A stretch of DNA of 47,782 bases from Magnetovibrio sp. Its GTDB lineage: Bacteria > Pseudomonadota > Alphaproteobacteria > Rhodospirillales > Casp-alpha2. The stretch covers positions 1 to 47,782 of the forward strand of contig PBKU01000023.1 in the NCBI GenBank assembly GCA_002722175.1, given 5' to 3'. Under the pieces are notes generated by a model. The model did not search any database. It saw nothing but the letters and a program-made list of their open reading frames with translations, and had not been told where the DNA came from. The number at the start of each line of letters is the position of its first letter. The first letter of the stretch is position 1. Of this stretch, positions 1 to 8,483 are shown one piece after another. A program made the position numbers and the translations under genes.

Positions 1-762
1 CCCACGAAAGCATTACATCAGCCTCAAGACGATCCCAACTACATGAACCAGTCAAAATGCAAGGAAAAAAGAGAAACGAGATGACACTAGAGCAAGGACA
101 AAAACGTACGTACGATCGAGAAAAAAAACTCACTTTGAGCAGTTGCCCCATTGCCCGAAAGCGGTGACCACGCAATCGACTTAAATGAAAAAAAGTTATC
201 AAAACAATGAAGTCCCACAGTTTCAAATAAACTAAGGATTGCATTTTTTCTCTTGTTAATGCATCAAGAGCACCTAATGGTTCGTCCATTAAAATTAAGT
301 CTGGATCATTGATTAAACATCTTGCAAGGGCCACCCTTTGTTGCATGCCGCCAGATAATTGATAGGTGGGAGTATTGCCAAAACCTTCCAGGCCAACGAT
401 CTCTAACCACTCTTTAACTTTATTTTGTGTTTCAATTGGGTCTACTCTCCTCATTCTTAGGCCAAAATTTACGTTTTCATTTACCGTTAACCACTCAAAC
501 AGGGCTCCTTGCTGAAAAACCATTCCTCTATCAACACCAGGTGCATTAATTTCATTTTCTCCTAAAGAAATTTTTCCTGATGTAGGGTGAAGAAACCCGG
601 CTGTAATATTTAATAACGTAGTTTTTCCACAGCCAGAAGGTCCAAGAACTGTTAAAAGTTGGCCTTTTTCAAGCGTAAAGTTTATATCTTTAAGAGCGTG
701 AACAGTTTCCCCTTTAGGAGACTTGAAAATCATATTCAAATTCTGAGATTTTAGATTGCTCA
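1..762 (-). CDS. tauB: Taurine/sulfonate ABC transporter ATP-binding protein, TauB-like, partial and possibly chimeric
   Basis: Cytoplasmic ATPase that would power sulfonate import with the binding protein encoded just upstream. Reading leftward from the ATG at 762, I see Walker A GPSGCGKTT (about residues 41-49), the Q-loop VFQQ, the signature LSGGMQQR (136-143), Walker B LILMDEP and the D-loop GALDALT. Up to about residue 178 (base 229) it follows TauB/SsuB closely. After that the usual KLW...LITHD...EEA segment with the switch histidine is missing. It is replaced by unrelated sequence that stays open, without a stop, to the window edge. The first 178 residues are certain. The rest may be a rearrangement or an assembly chimera. 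No permease gene is visible. Confidence 0.8.
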
Positions 763-786
763 TTAAAAAAATAATATATTTAAGTA

Positions 787-826
787 CAAGAAAAATGGGT
801 ACCAATTTATCACTTGGCACCCATTT
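787..826 (-). terminator. Terminator-like hairpin between tauA-like and tauB-like genes
   Basis: An inverted repeat pairs 793-805 with 814-826 (13-bp stem, one mismatch, 8-nt loop). Read on the minus strand it is followed by a T-rich run (TTTTTCTT). It lies between the binding-protein stop and the ATPase start, so it could act as a partial terminator giving more binding protein than ATPase. Readthrough is an inference. Confidence 0.6.
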
Positions 827-857
827 AATTGCTATTATTATCTCATAGAGATTGGTA

Positions 858-1844
858 CTACGGTAGAAACTTAGTAGTAACTACAGCAGAGTAATCTTTA
901 AGAGCCGGGTTTTCAGAGGTGGCGAACATATTGCCCATTACGTTTAAATACTTCATAAGAATCCCACCTTTATTCATGTACTGAGATTTTATTGTTGACG
1001 CATTTGGGAAATCAAACCCGTCCATTTGCTTTTTCGTACCAGCGAGATCCATTGCCGCGTCTTTTGCTATGATTCCATAATCAGATTTACCTGCTCTCCA
1101 TCTTGCATTTGCTTCGTGGGTTACTTCTACAAATGTTTGAACCATTCCTGGGTTTTCTTTCATGAATTTGTTAGTAACAGAAACAATATCAATACCGGCA
1201 ATGCCAGCATCTTTAGCTTCTTTAACAGTTAACATTTTTATCCCGACTTCTTCTGCTTTTTTGATAGATTTTCCTCCAAATAAGCATGCCATGGTAACAT
1301 CCCCATTAACAAGCGCAGCAGACCCGTCTTCTGGATTCATATCAACCACTTTCATTTTTGAAGGATCAGCACCTACAACTTTCATCGTTTCTTTAAAAAC
1401 GTAATCAGCCATGGTTCCTAAGGGAACAGCAATTTTTTTACCTTCTAATTGAGAAGCGTTTGCTTTTGTAATACCTGATGCTTTTGATACGACGCAAGTT
1501 GTTCCACCCATTCCATACAAAACAGCGACATCGACAAGTTTGATCGGTGCTTTTGCATTTACAGCATTTACGAATGGGGTTAATCCCTGAGAGTAAGAGA
1601 TGTCAATATCTCCAGACAACATCGCTTCTGTCATCTCACCCCCGGTAGCAAAGTTAGTCCACTTAACTGGAACGCCAAAAGCTTTGTCAAAAGTCTTTTT
1701 GACTTTATCTTCTTGATTTGGGGTTGCCCACTCTAAAAAGAAGGCTATTCTGACTTCGTTTGCCGCTGAGTTTGCAATGGTTGCGCCTAAGCAAAATGCA
1801 ATTAGACTTCCTAAAAACAATCCTACTTTTATTGGATTGGTCAT
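858..1844 (-). CDS. tauA: Taurine ABC transporter substrate-binding protein, TauA-like
   Basis: Periplasmic binding protein for taurine or a related sulfonate, 328 aa, the usual length for TauA. It opens with a signal peptide (basic start, hydrophobic LFLGSLIAFCLGATIANSA, cleavage near residue 27). The mature part starts VRIAFFLEWATPNQEDK and carries the NMT1/SsuA-type pattern: GGEMTEAMLSGDIDISYSQG, then LEGKKIAVPLGTMADYVFKETM. A clear Shine-Dalgarno (AGGAGAGG) precedes the ATG at 1844. It is the first gene of a minus-strand transporter unit followed by the ATPase. Substrate preference cannot be read from sequence alone; taurine is the family's best-known ligand. Confidence 0.88.
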   Translation of the reverse strand: MTNPIKVGLFLGSLIAFCLGATIANSAANEVRIAFFLEWATPNQEDKVKKTFDKAFGVPVKWTNFATGGEMTEAMLSGDIDISYSQGLTPFVNAVNAKAPIKLVDVAVLYGMGGTTCVVSKASGITKANASQLEGKKIAVPLGTMADYVFKETMKVVGADPSKMKVVDMNPEDGSAALVNGDVTMACLFGGKSIKKAEEVGIKMLTVKEAKDAGIAGIDIVSVTNKFMKENPGMVQTFVEVTHEANARWRAGKSDYGIIAKDAAMDLAGTKKQMDGFDFPNASTIKSQYMNKGGILMKYLNVMGNMFATSENPALKDYSAVVTTKFLP

Positions 1845-2284
1845 TATCCTCTCCTATTGTTAGTTTGCACGCATTTTAACACTTAAATATCTTTGAAAGG
1901 TAGAGATTTAGTCTGATTTTAATTTTTCTCAGTTAATAAGTTGGCATATTTTATCTAACTATTTACATCTTTGGAATTTAATAGAACAAATGTGCTCATT
2001 TTTAAAAAAAGTTTTTAAGAACCTATTTTTCTAAAATCTCATTAAACCGATAGCCTTTTAAAAACAATACCCCCCATATTTAATCATGATAAACAAAAAA
2101 TCGAGTTAGGAAAGGATATTTAAGGATGGTAGAAGAGAGGTCAGTTAAAAAAGAAACGAGGGGGCTAAGCATCTGAACTTTTTATAAACTTAATCAGATT
2201 TTGAAATAAAGATAGATATGAGTTATATAATTTGACTGCCGAAACGTACGAGCAAAAAATCTGATATTCGGATTAGTATTTGCG
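1845..2284. other. Divergent intergenic region between tauA-like and hspQ genes
   Basis: About 440 bases, very AT-rich, with no supported gene. It must hold the leftward promoter of the sulfonate transporter and the rightward promoter of hspQ. Bases 2055-2079 contain CTTTTAA, 10 bases, then CCCCATAT, resembling a heat-shock sigma-32 promoter with a short spacer. A 16-codon ATG frame near 2125 has no support. I see no tRNA or riboswitch structure. Confidence 0.5.
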
Positions 2285-2629
2285 GTGACCGACGTGCATA
2301 AAAAATTTGATGAAAAAAATCAACATGCAAAATTTGCAACAGGGCAAATAATACACCACAAATTATTTGGGTATACTGGCCTTATATTTGATGTGGACGC
2401 GATTTTTCAGGGTTCTGAGGAGTGGTATCAGCAGGTGGCGCGATCACGCCCTATAAAGAATCAACCGTGGTACCATGTGTTGGTCGACGAAGAATCACAT
2501 ATAACTTATGTTGCCGAGCAAAATATTGAAGTTTCTGCGATATCGAAAGAGATTGTTCATCCTTTGGTTAATGAATTGTTTGCGAAGTTTGATGGCAAAC
2601 AATATAGTCTGCGTCGTCAGAAAATCTGA
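2285..2629 (+). CDS. hspQ: Heat shock protein HspQ (hemimethylated-DNA-binding fold)
   Basis: Small cytoplasmic protein of 114 aa matching the HspQ/YccV family. In Escherichia coli this family acts as a specificity adaptor for Lon protease and is heat-induced. Family features visible are KFATGQIIHHKLFGYTGLIFDVDAIFQGSEEWY in the first half, QPWYHVLVDEESHITYVAEQNIE in the middle, and HPLVNELFAKFDG near the end. The start is GTG at 2285; a second in-frame GTG at 2294 is possible and neither has a strong ribosome site. It stands alone, divergent from the sulfonate transporter. A sigma-32-like element lies about 205 bases upstream. Confidence 0.87.
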   Translation: MTDVHKKFDEKNQHAKFATGQIIHHKLFGYTGLIFDVDAIFQGSEEWYQQVARSRPIKNQPWYHVLVDEESHITYVAEQNIEVSAISKEIVHPLVNELFAKFDGKQYSLRRQKI

Positions 2630-2816
2630 GTGTTAGTTGTACGGATTTCAAAAATTCGTGCTTATTTATCCTTTATTCATAGTTTAACTTACTTGCTAAT
2701 ATTCCTATTTAGTCTTTGAAATAAATCTATGACCCTCTTGTGTAATTTCAAATTCACAGATTTCAGATAAAAGAACATGCTGATTGGTTGCAAGCAAATA
2801 GCAAAAAGGTTTTAAA

Positions 2817-3824
2817 ATGTTTCGTTCATTTTTTTGGTCGCGAGAATGGATGGTCTGGTCCTGGTTCGGCGCTGTAGTTATTTTTGGAGGAACGTGGTAC
2901 CAAGTTCAGATTGATGTTCAAATCAATGAATGGTTTGGTGGTTTCTATGATATGGTGCAGGATGCGCTTGGGACTCCAGGAAAAGTTTCTTTAAATGAGT
3001 TCTATGGGTTTTTAGCTACATTTGGCAGGATAGCGGGTATTTACATTATTGTTGCTGTTTTTCTAAGCTTTTTTACCAAACACTGGGTTTTTCGATGGAG
3101 GCATGCACTAAATGACTATTATATGAGCCTCTGGCCGCATCTTAGGCATATTGAAGGTGCAAGCCAACGGGTGCAGGAGGATACTAGGCGTTTTGCTGGA
3201 ATCATGGAATCTCTTGGCAGCAATCTCCTTGATTCTATTATGACTTTAATTGCTTTTCTGCCAATCCTCTGGGAACTTTCAAAAGTTATAAAGGTAGTGC
3301 CCGTTATCGGTGAACTTGAACACGCACTGGTTTACGTTGCCATTATTTTTGCTCTTTTTGGTACAGCAGTTCTTGCTGCGGTTGGGATTAAACTTCCAGG
3401 ATTGGAATTTAATAACCAGAAAGTTGAAGCGGCATATCGTAAAGAACTTGTTTATGGTGAAGATTATGAAGACCGCGCGCAACCTCCTACGGTCCAAGAG
3501 CTTTTTGGGCATGTGCGAAAAAATTACTTTCGTCTATTCTTCCACTATATGTATTTTGATATTGCCAAGTGGTCTTATCTGCAGTTCGGTGTGTTGGTGC
3601 CCTATATTGCCCTCGCTCCCACTATTGTGGGTGGTGCGATCACACTTGGCGTAATGCAGCAGATAGTAAGAGCCTTTGGTCGAGTGGAAAGTTCATTCCA
3701 ATTTCTTGTTAGAAGCTGGACAATAATTGTTGAATTAATTTCGGTTTATAAACGTCTAAGGGCATTTGAAGCCGAAATTAAAAATTTTGATCCACCCAAG
3801 CAATTAGCAAAAGGTAATCCTTAA
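2817..3824 (+). CDS. SbmA/BacA-family peptide transporter, short form
   Basis: Inner-membrane transporter of the SbmA/BacA family, whose characterised members are proton-driven importers of antimicrobial peptides and related compounds. Conserved blocks are VFRWRHALNDYYM, LRHIEGASQRVQEDT, IMTLIAFLPILWELS, GIKLPGLEFNNQKVEAAYRKELVYGEDY and ELFGHVRKNYFRLFFHYMYF. At 335 aa it is about 70 residues shorter than E. coli SbmA (406) and lacks the extra N-terminal membrane region. An in-frame TAG at 2799 shows the start is real, with AAGG seven bases upstream. A 12-codon ATG frame (2777-2815) ends one base before this start and might couple translation. The next gene is convergent. Confidence 0.85.
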   Translation: MFRSFFWSREWMVWSWFGAVVIFGGTWYQVQIDVQINEWFGGFYDMVQDALGTPGKVSLNEFYGFLATFGRIAGIYIIVAVFLSFFTKHWVFRWRHALNDYYMSLWPHLRHIEGASQRVQEDTRRFAGIMESLGSNLLDSIMTLIAFLPILWELSKVIKVVPVIGELEHALVYVAIIFALFGTAVLAAVGIKLPGLEFNNQKVEAAYRKELVYGEDYEDRAQPPTVQELFGHVRKNYFRLFFHYMYFDIAKWSYLQFGVLVPYIALAPTIVGGAITLGVMQQIVRAFGRVESSFQFLVRSWTIIVELISVYKRLRAFEAEIKNFDPPKQLAKGNP

Positions 3825-3830
3825 TGAATT

Positions 3831-4142
3831 TTAGGAAATAAAAAGCTTTCCTATTATATAAATAGTCATGCTCAGGATAATAGCAGGGACCATACCATAA
3901 CGGGCGGCTCCGACGCATGATAGAGCTGCCCAGAACTCAACGGAAACAGCCGGATTTGTCCACGCTCCTTCCGGTAGGAATATCAGGGGGCCACAAATTG
4001 CAGATAGAATCGCAATAGGGACCATTGACAATGCCCGCATCATAAGTGGTGGGAGTGTTTGACCAGAAAACAGCATGAGACTGCATGCTCTTATTGAAAA
4101 TGTTACTATTAGCATCACAAAAATAACACTGATTATATTCAT
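3831..4142 (-). CDS. azlD: Branched-chain amino acid export protein, AzlD family
   Basis: Small integral membrane protein of 103 aa, the usual size for AzlD, with hydrophobic segments near residues 3-20, 38-58 and 68-100. AzlD is the partner subunit of AzlC in branched-chain amino acid exporters, first known from azaleucine resistance. Family signs are the LMLFSGQTLPPLMMRALSMVPIA block and the C-terminal hydrophobic pair. Its start overlaps the azlC stop by four bases (ATGA), indicating translational coupling. It ends six bases from the convergent SbmA-like gene. A leucine breakdown cluster lies elsewhere in the window, but a functional link is only a guess. Confidence 0.82.
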   Translation of the reverse strand: MNIISVIFVMLIVTFSIRACSLMLFSGQTLPPLMMRALSMVPIAILSAICGPLIFLPEGAWTNPAVSVEFWAALSCVGAARYGMVPAIILSMTIYIIGKLFIS

Positions 4143-4858
4143 TGCTTCGCCTTGTTGGTTGCGGAGCTTCGTGATGATGTTAATTTTTCAAATAAAAGAG
4201 TTAGGACAATTGCTGTAACCCCCGCCACCATAAGACCAAGTTGGTGGGGTAATTCAAATAAAAGAACTGAAATTCCCATTGCGCTGAGAGCGCAAAAGGT
4301 ACTTGAAACGGAGTTGACATGAGAGGTAATGATCGCGAGGAAAGCCGGGACCATTACAAAAGCAAGGTTTACGGAAATAACTTCTCTGATATAGCTTCCT
4401 GAAATGAGCCCAACGAAGGTCCATACTTGCCAGTTAATATACATGGAAAGAGCCGCCCCCCAGTAATATCGTGGTCTTACTATTCTGAACCGGCTGACAA
4501 TGGAAAATGTTTCATCAGTTAGGAAAAATGCCATTAACAGGCGCTGTCGTGGGCTTACACTCAAAAGCTTCGGACCAAGTGACGCCCCATAGAGAGTATG
4601 TCTTAAGTTTATGAAGAATGTTGTAATGGCAACAACCAAAAGCGAGACCCCTTGCCCATATAAACTTGCACCAACGAATTGTGCGGACCCAGCAAAAACA
4701 AACAAGGACATACTCTGTCCCCCTTGGTGGCCAAGACCCATTTCAACAGCAAAGGCACCAAAGATAACCCCGAAAGGGGCCGTGCCTAACAGCATGGGAA
4801 TAATGGCTACTGCCCCTGCAATGCTAGTGTCAGGGGACGTCTTATTGGAGTGTTTCAT
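4139..4858 (-). CDS. azlC: Branched-chain amino acid exporter, AzlC family permease
   Basis: Inner-membrane permease of 239 aa, typical for AzlC/YgaZ. With AzlD it forms a two-component exporter of branched-chain amino acids such as leucine and valine. The diagnostic AzlC block is present: GTAPFGVIFGAFAVEMGLG near residues 25-43, then FVFAGSAQFVGASLYGQG and FFINLRHTLYGASLGP. Five to seven hydrophobic segments follow. AAGG lies 11 bases before the ATG at 4858. Tightly coupled to azlD (four-base overlap). The adjacent DUF6505-like gene lies upstream on the same strand and may share a transcript. Confidence 0.86.
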   Translation of the reverse strand: MKHSNKTSPDTSIAGAVAIIPMLLGTAPFGVIFGAFAVEMGLGHQGGQSMSLFVFAGSAQFVGASLYGQGVSLLVVAITTFFINLRHTLYGASLGPKLLSVSPRQRLLMAFFLTDETFSIVSRFRIVRPRYYWGAALSMYINWQVWTFVGLISGSYIREVISVNLAFVMVPAFLAIITSHVNSVSSTFCALSAMGISVLLFELPHQLGLMVAGVTAIVLTLLFEKLTSSRSSATNKAKQ

Positions 4859-4904
4859 TGAGAATTAACCTTGTTATAGGATTATTCTTTCAGATAATCC
4901 GTAT

Positions 4905-5381
4905 CTACTGTTCATCTTCAATGGTCCATATTTTTGCGTGCAATTTTTCAGGAGGAGGGTGGATAACCCGGACCTCTTCTTTTATTTCTTTCTCCGATAT
5001 TTCGCGCTTGATGGAAAGCAAAGTACCTTCAGAATGTTGACAGATAACGCCCATATCCTTTATTTCATTTTTCGCTGCATCTAGAGCGGTAAGTATTCCG
5101 GGTGCATTGTATTTTTCATATATATGGGTTGCCAGTCCGCGGCAGACAGAATCAAGCTCACTATCTTTCATGGTGGTTACTTCGACTAAGGTTGCATAGC
5201 CGAACGAGGAAAGCCCAAGCCATCCTTCTTTGAATCCTAATAGTTCTTTGCGAGAAAATGTGTTTAGATCAGTATCAACAAATGCAAATGTACCCGTGAT
5301 GGCCCATTCGCCAGCGGCTGCCGAATTTGAAAATACATTGGCGTCCGAATCGTCGAGATGAATGACACGTGCAAGTTTCAT
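4905..5381 (-). CDS. DUF6505-like conserved alphaproteobacterial protein
   Basis: Cytoplasmic protein of 158 aa with no signal peptide or membrane segment. The opening MKLARVIHLDDSDANVFSNSAAAGEWAITGTFAF and the following GFKEGWLGLSSFGYATLVEVT match my recollection of the alphaproteobacterial DUF6505 family, whose function I do not know. The C-terminal half is charged and helical (SIKREISEKEIKEEVRVIHPP). TAGG precedes the ATG at 5381. It reads in the same direction as azlCD, with 46 bases between, and is divergent from the aldolase gene at 5578. The family name is tentative; that the gene is real is much more certain. Confidence 0.62.
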   Translation of the reverse strand: MKLARVIHLDDSDANVFSNSAAAGEWAITGTFAFVDTDLNTFSRKELLGFKEGWLGLSSFGYATLVEVTTMKDSELDSVCRGLATHIYEKYNAPGILTALDAAKNEIKDMGVICQHSEGTLLSIKREISEKEIKEEVRVIHPPPEKLHAKIWTIEDEQ

Positions 5382-5577
5382 TTCAGCTACCTAAAGTCTT
5401 TATCCTCGAAGTTAGGAAAGTAGTAGCAAAATAGTATTGATCGATAAATATTGTAACAGAGATTTTTTTCATGCTTTAATTTGCACCATTACTTTTAAAG
5501 GTTACAATCATTAATGAGGCATAGTATTTAGACACTCTCGCCAAAATTTATCAACTAATCCGATTGAGGAGGGATGA

Positions 5578-6336
5578 ATGGTGGTTAGTTCATTAAAAAC
5601 AGCCAAGGCAGAAAAGTTATATCATAGCCAGATAAGAGAAGATCTGGCATGCGCATTTCGCTGGGCAGCGCGACTTAATATGCATGAAGGTATAGCAAAT
5701 CATTTTAGCGCTGTCGTCAATGCTACTAGCACTAAATTCTTGATCAACCCATATGGCAAATATTTTTCTCGGATATCAGCAAGCGATTTGCTTCTCCTGG
5801 ATACTGGCACGGTTCCAGAAGAGTTTGGTGATGCCATAGACCAAACGGCGTATTGTATCCATGGTTCAATTCATAGAAATCAACCTCGAGCGCGCTGCAT
5901 TCTGCATCTGCATCCGAAATATGCAACGGCCTTAAGTGCCTTAAAGGATACCTCGATTCCGCCAATCGACCAAACAACAATGCGATTTTATAACCGGGTC
6001 ACTGTCGACAACGGATACAACGGCATGGGACTTGGAAACGAAGCAGAACGCCTATCCAAGAAACTCGGCAATGGATCGGTACTATTGATGGGTCAGCATG
6101 GAGTAATTACAGTTGGCGAGACTGTTGCGCAGGCATTTGATGAGCTTTTTTATTTTGAAAGGGCCTGCAAGACGTTATTTCTAGCTTTGTCAAGTGGCAG
6201 GGAAATGAATATAGCTAGCCACGAGGTTGCCGAAAAGACAGCACGTCAATGGGAATCCTATCCACGTGCTGCAGAAAAGCATTTCAATGCATTGAAAGAA
6301 ATTCTTGATGTAGAAGAACCAGAATACCGTTATTAA
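5578..6336 (+). CDS. Class II aldolase/adducin-family protein
   Basis: Predicted zinc-dependent aldolase or decarboxylase fold protein, 252 aa, soluble. Zinc-ligand candidates are the two histidines of HLHP (about residues 110-113) and the histidine of GQHGVI (about 178). The block FRWAARLNMHEGIANHFSAVV is the family's substrate/phosphate-binding start. As in a large alphaproteobacterial subgroup, the catalytic glutamate of fuculose aldolase is not obvious (YCIHGSIHRNQPRA). GAGGAGGG sits five bases before the ATG at 5578, a strong ribosome site. It is followed on the same strand by an M24-fold hydrolase and a racemase-fold gene, suggesting a shared catabolic job. The substrate is unknown. Confidence 0.82.
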   Translation: MVVSSLKTAKAEKLYHSQIREDLACAFRWAARLNMHEGIANHFSAVVNATSTKFLINPYGKYFSRISASDLLLLDTGTVPEEFGDAIDQTAYCIHGSIHRNQPRARCILHLHPKYATALSALKDTSIPPIDQTTMRFYNRVTVDNGYNGMGLGNEAERLSKKLGNGSVLLMGQHGVITVGETVAQAFDELFYFERACKTLFLALSSGREMNIASHEVAEKTARQWESYPRAAEKHFNALKEILDVEEPEYRY

Positions 6337-6478
6337 CTGAAATGTGTCTTTATAAAAAAAATCGAACTTTTAATCCAATACTGCTAGGTAACTTCGGGTA
6401 AAACGACCTAGTTTTCGTAATAGAAACGAGCCTTGTAATTGTTCTATACTAAATCAGTAATCATAATAGAGTTGAGAC

Positions 6479-7627
6479 ATGTTCAGACAGCGGGTGAATA
6501 GCTTAAGAAAAAAAATGCTCTATTCGGGTATTGATACTGCACTGATCTGTGATGACGATAACATTTACTACTTTTCAGGCTATTACGATTATTTGCACAT
6601 GGACTTTGGGAGGCCCACTATCCTTGTCGTTCAAAAAGATGCTGAAACTATCTTAGTTACCCCGAGCATGGAACTTAGGATGGCAGAAACAGAGTCGGTG
6701 GTCGACAAAATTAAACCTTGGAATGACGGAAAAGGAGATGAATGGCGGGGTGTATTGTCTAGCTTTATCGGAGACAATAGGCGTATAGGAATTGAAAAAG
6801 AACAAATATCCCCGGTCGTATATCGTTATCTCTGTGAGCAGATTTCTGTTAAACAGCTTAAGGATATTACAGATATTGTTGCCGATATGCGTATGATTAA
6901 ATCAAACTATGAGCTTCAACTCGCTAGAGATGCGGGACAGGTTGCCGAGGCAATGATGACTGCAGGTCGGGATTCCTTGGTTCCGGGTGTGCGAGAATAT
7001 GAAGTTGCGCTTGCTACGGCTGAAGCAGGTACCCGTAAAGCGGCAAATCTTCTGGAAAAGTACTCCAAGAATTCCCGGATGTCGCCGAATATTCATTTTC
7101 TCCAGATAATGGCGTCGGGAAAAAACACCACAATGCCTCACCACCGGGCATCTACACGACAGATAAAATGTGGCGAACCAGTATTTCTGTGCTTTTGCGG
7201 CATGACTAATTTTCATAGATTCAAGCTTGGATTTGATCGTACATTCTGGGTGAAAGAAATTTCCGATAGATCACAGGAAGATATATATAAGGTTGCAGTA
7301 GAGAGCCAGGCCGCTGCCCTAAATGTCCTGCGAAAGGGTGTTATTGCCGAGGAAGTTCATGGTGCCTATGCGGAAGTGATACAGAAAGCAGGATTTGAAT
7401 ATCCGTTTCGGTGTGGTCGCTCAACAGGGTTTAGTTTCCTGGAGAAACCACAGTTGGTGTATGGTGATAAAACTGTTCTTCAATCGGGAATGGTCTTTGC
7501 CGTTGACGGGGCGGTTGGAGCGGATGATTTCAGGGCTCAGGTTGGTGATAGTTTTATCATAACAGATGACGGATACGAACAAATTACTAGTTTTTCTAAA
7601 GACCTGAATGAAGTGATAGTTGGATAG
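6479..7627 (+). CDS. M24-fold hydrolase (creatinase/ectoine-hydrolase type) without metal ligands
   Basis: 382-aa soluble protein with the pita-bread M24 fold of Xaa-Pro peptidases: a creatinase-type N-terminal domain (1-135) and a catalytic domain starting at MRMIKSNYELQLARDAG. The histidine pair PHH (220-222) is kept. Of the five metal ligands, only the second aspartate (GFDRT, D253) is in place. The first is replaced in VFLCFCG (235-241), the histidine site reads GRSTG, and the two glutamate sites are D343 and Q354. Creatinase and, to my recollection, ectoine hydrolase (DoeA/EutD) also work without the metal pair, so an amidinohydrolase- or amidase-like reaction is likelier than peptidase. 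Its end overlaps the next gene. Confidence 0.8.
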   Translation: MFRQRVNSLRKKMLYSGIDTALICDDDNIYYFSGYYDYLHMDFGRPTILVVQKDAETILVTPSMELRMAETESVVDKIKPWNDGKGDEWRGVLSSFIGDNRRIGIEKEQISPVVYRYLCEQISVKQLKDITDIVADMRMIKSNYELQLARDAGQVAEAMMTAGRDSLVPGVREYEVALATAEAGTRKAANLLEKYSKNSRMSPNIHFLQIMASGKNTTMPHHRASTRQIKCGEPVFLCFCGMTNFHRFKLGFDRTFWVKEISDRSQEDIYKVAVESQAAALNVLRKGVIAEEVHGAYAEVIQKAGFEYPFRCGRSTGFSFLEKPQLVYGDKTVLQSGMVFAVDGAVGADDFRAQVGDSFIITDDGYEQITSFSKDLNEVIVG

Positions 7628-8441
7628 GAAAATGTTTTCTTCTGGTGACAACGTTGCCTCACTTTCACGCAAGCCTGAACTTGATCTGGGCAAGCACTGG
7701 CGGGCAAAACTTGGTTTTATTCTGATGTCAACTGATCTTGCTGCTGAATCCGACTTTAACGAAATGGTTCCAGACGGGGTTGGAATCCACTTTACACGTC
7801 TTAAAACTGAAGATTTAACTACAAATGAGACACTCGCAAGACATATCAACTATATAGCTGACGCCGCGGCTCGACTTCAGCCTGATACAAGGCCAGATGT
7901 TGTTAGTTATAGTTGTACTAGTGGTTCAATTGTAATCGGAGAAGAAAAAGTAATGGCTGAAATAAAAACTGGTGCTCCTTATTCTATACCGATGACCTTG
8001 ATTACAGGCGTTGTTGATGCTTTCCGTGAGCTTGAAATTAAAAAACTGGTCGTTGGCACTCCTTATCTCGACGAAATCAATACGCTTGAAGCAGAATACC
8101 TTGTATCAAGAGGGTTTGCCCTTCTTGATGTCCAGGGATTAAACTTGAAGACCGGTATCGAGTTTGGGAAAGTGACCCCGGGGTATTGGAAAAAATTCGC
8201 AGTGGAAATCAATTGCACTGATGCAGATGCAATCTTTCTTAGTTGCGGTGGAATCAGATCACTCGAAATTGTTGAAGAATTAGAAATTATTTGCGGCAAA
8301 CCGGTAATTACGAGCAATCAGGCCCAGATGTGGAGCTGTCTGCGTCGTGCAGGCATTCAAGATAAGATCGAAGGATTTGGAGGACTTTTCAGCAAGGCGG
8401 GCAAGAGATTAATGTCAAAAGAGGCTAGCGATACATCTTGA
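7620..8441 (+). CDS. Asp/Glu racemase-fold enzyme, maleate isomerase/EutA-like
   Basis: 273-aa soluble protein of the maleate cis-trans isomerase, arylmalonate decarboxylase and EutA group. These enzymes use two cysteines facing each other across the active site. Both are visible: SYSCTSGS (about residue 102) and FLSCGGIRS (about 203). The segment GVGIHFTRLKTEDL is also typical. The longest frame begins at TTG 7620, overlapping the M24-fold gene by eight bases; ATG at 7632 is an equally good start. Overlap implies one operon with the aldolase and M24-fold genes. EutA sits beside ectoine hydrolase in ectoine-utilisation operons, but the other ectoine genes are not seen here, so another substrate is possible. 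Confidence 0.78.
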   Translation: MDRKMFSSGDNVASLSRKPELDLGKHWRAKLGFILMSTDLAAESDFNEMVPDGVGIHFTRLKTEDLTTNETLARHINYIADAAARLQPDTRPDVVSYSCTSGSIVIGEEKVMAEIKTGAPYSIPMTLITGVVDAFRELEIKKLVVGTPYLDEINTLEAEYLVSRGFALLDVQGLNLKTGIEFGKVTPGYWKKFAVEINCTDADAIFLSCGGIRSLEIVEELEIICGKPVITSNQAQMWSCLRRAGIQDKIEGFGGLFSKAGKRLMSKEASDTS

Positions 8442-8483
8442 CAATCTCTGCAAAAAATATCCAATATAATATTGAAAGAAAAA

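Noticed and set aside
2777..2815. 12-codon leader-like frame ending one base before the SbmA-like start
   Set aside because: Too short to separate from chance; mentioned only as possible coupling in the gene entry.
8462..8474. CAATAT-A-ATATTG palindrome between the convergent racemase-fold and M20D genes
   Set aside because: All A/T except the ends and without a T-run, so it is a weak terminator candidate at best.
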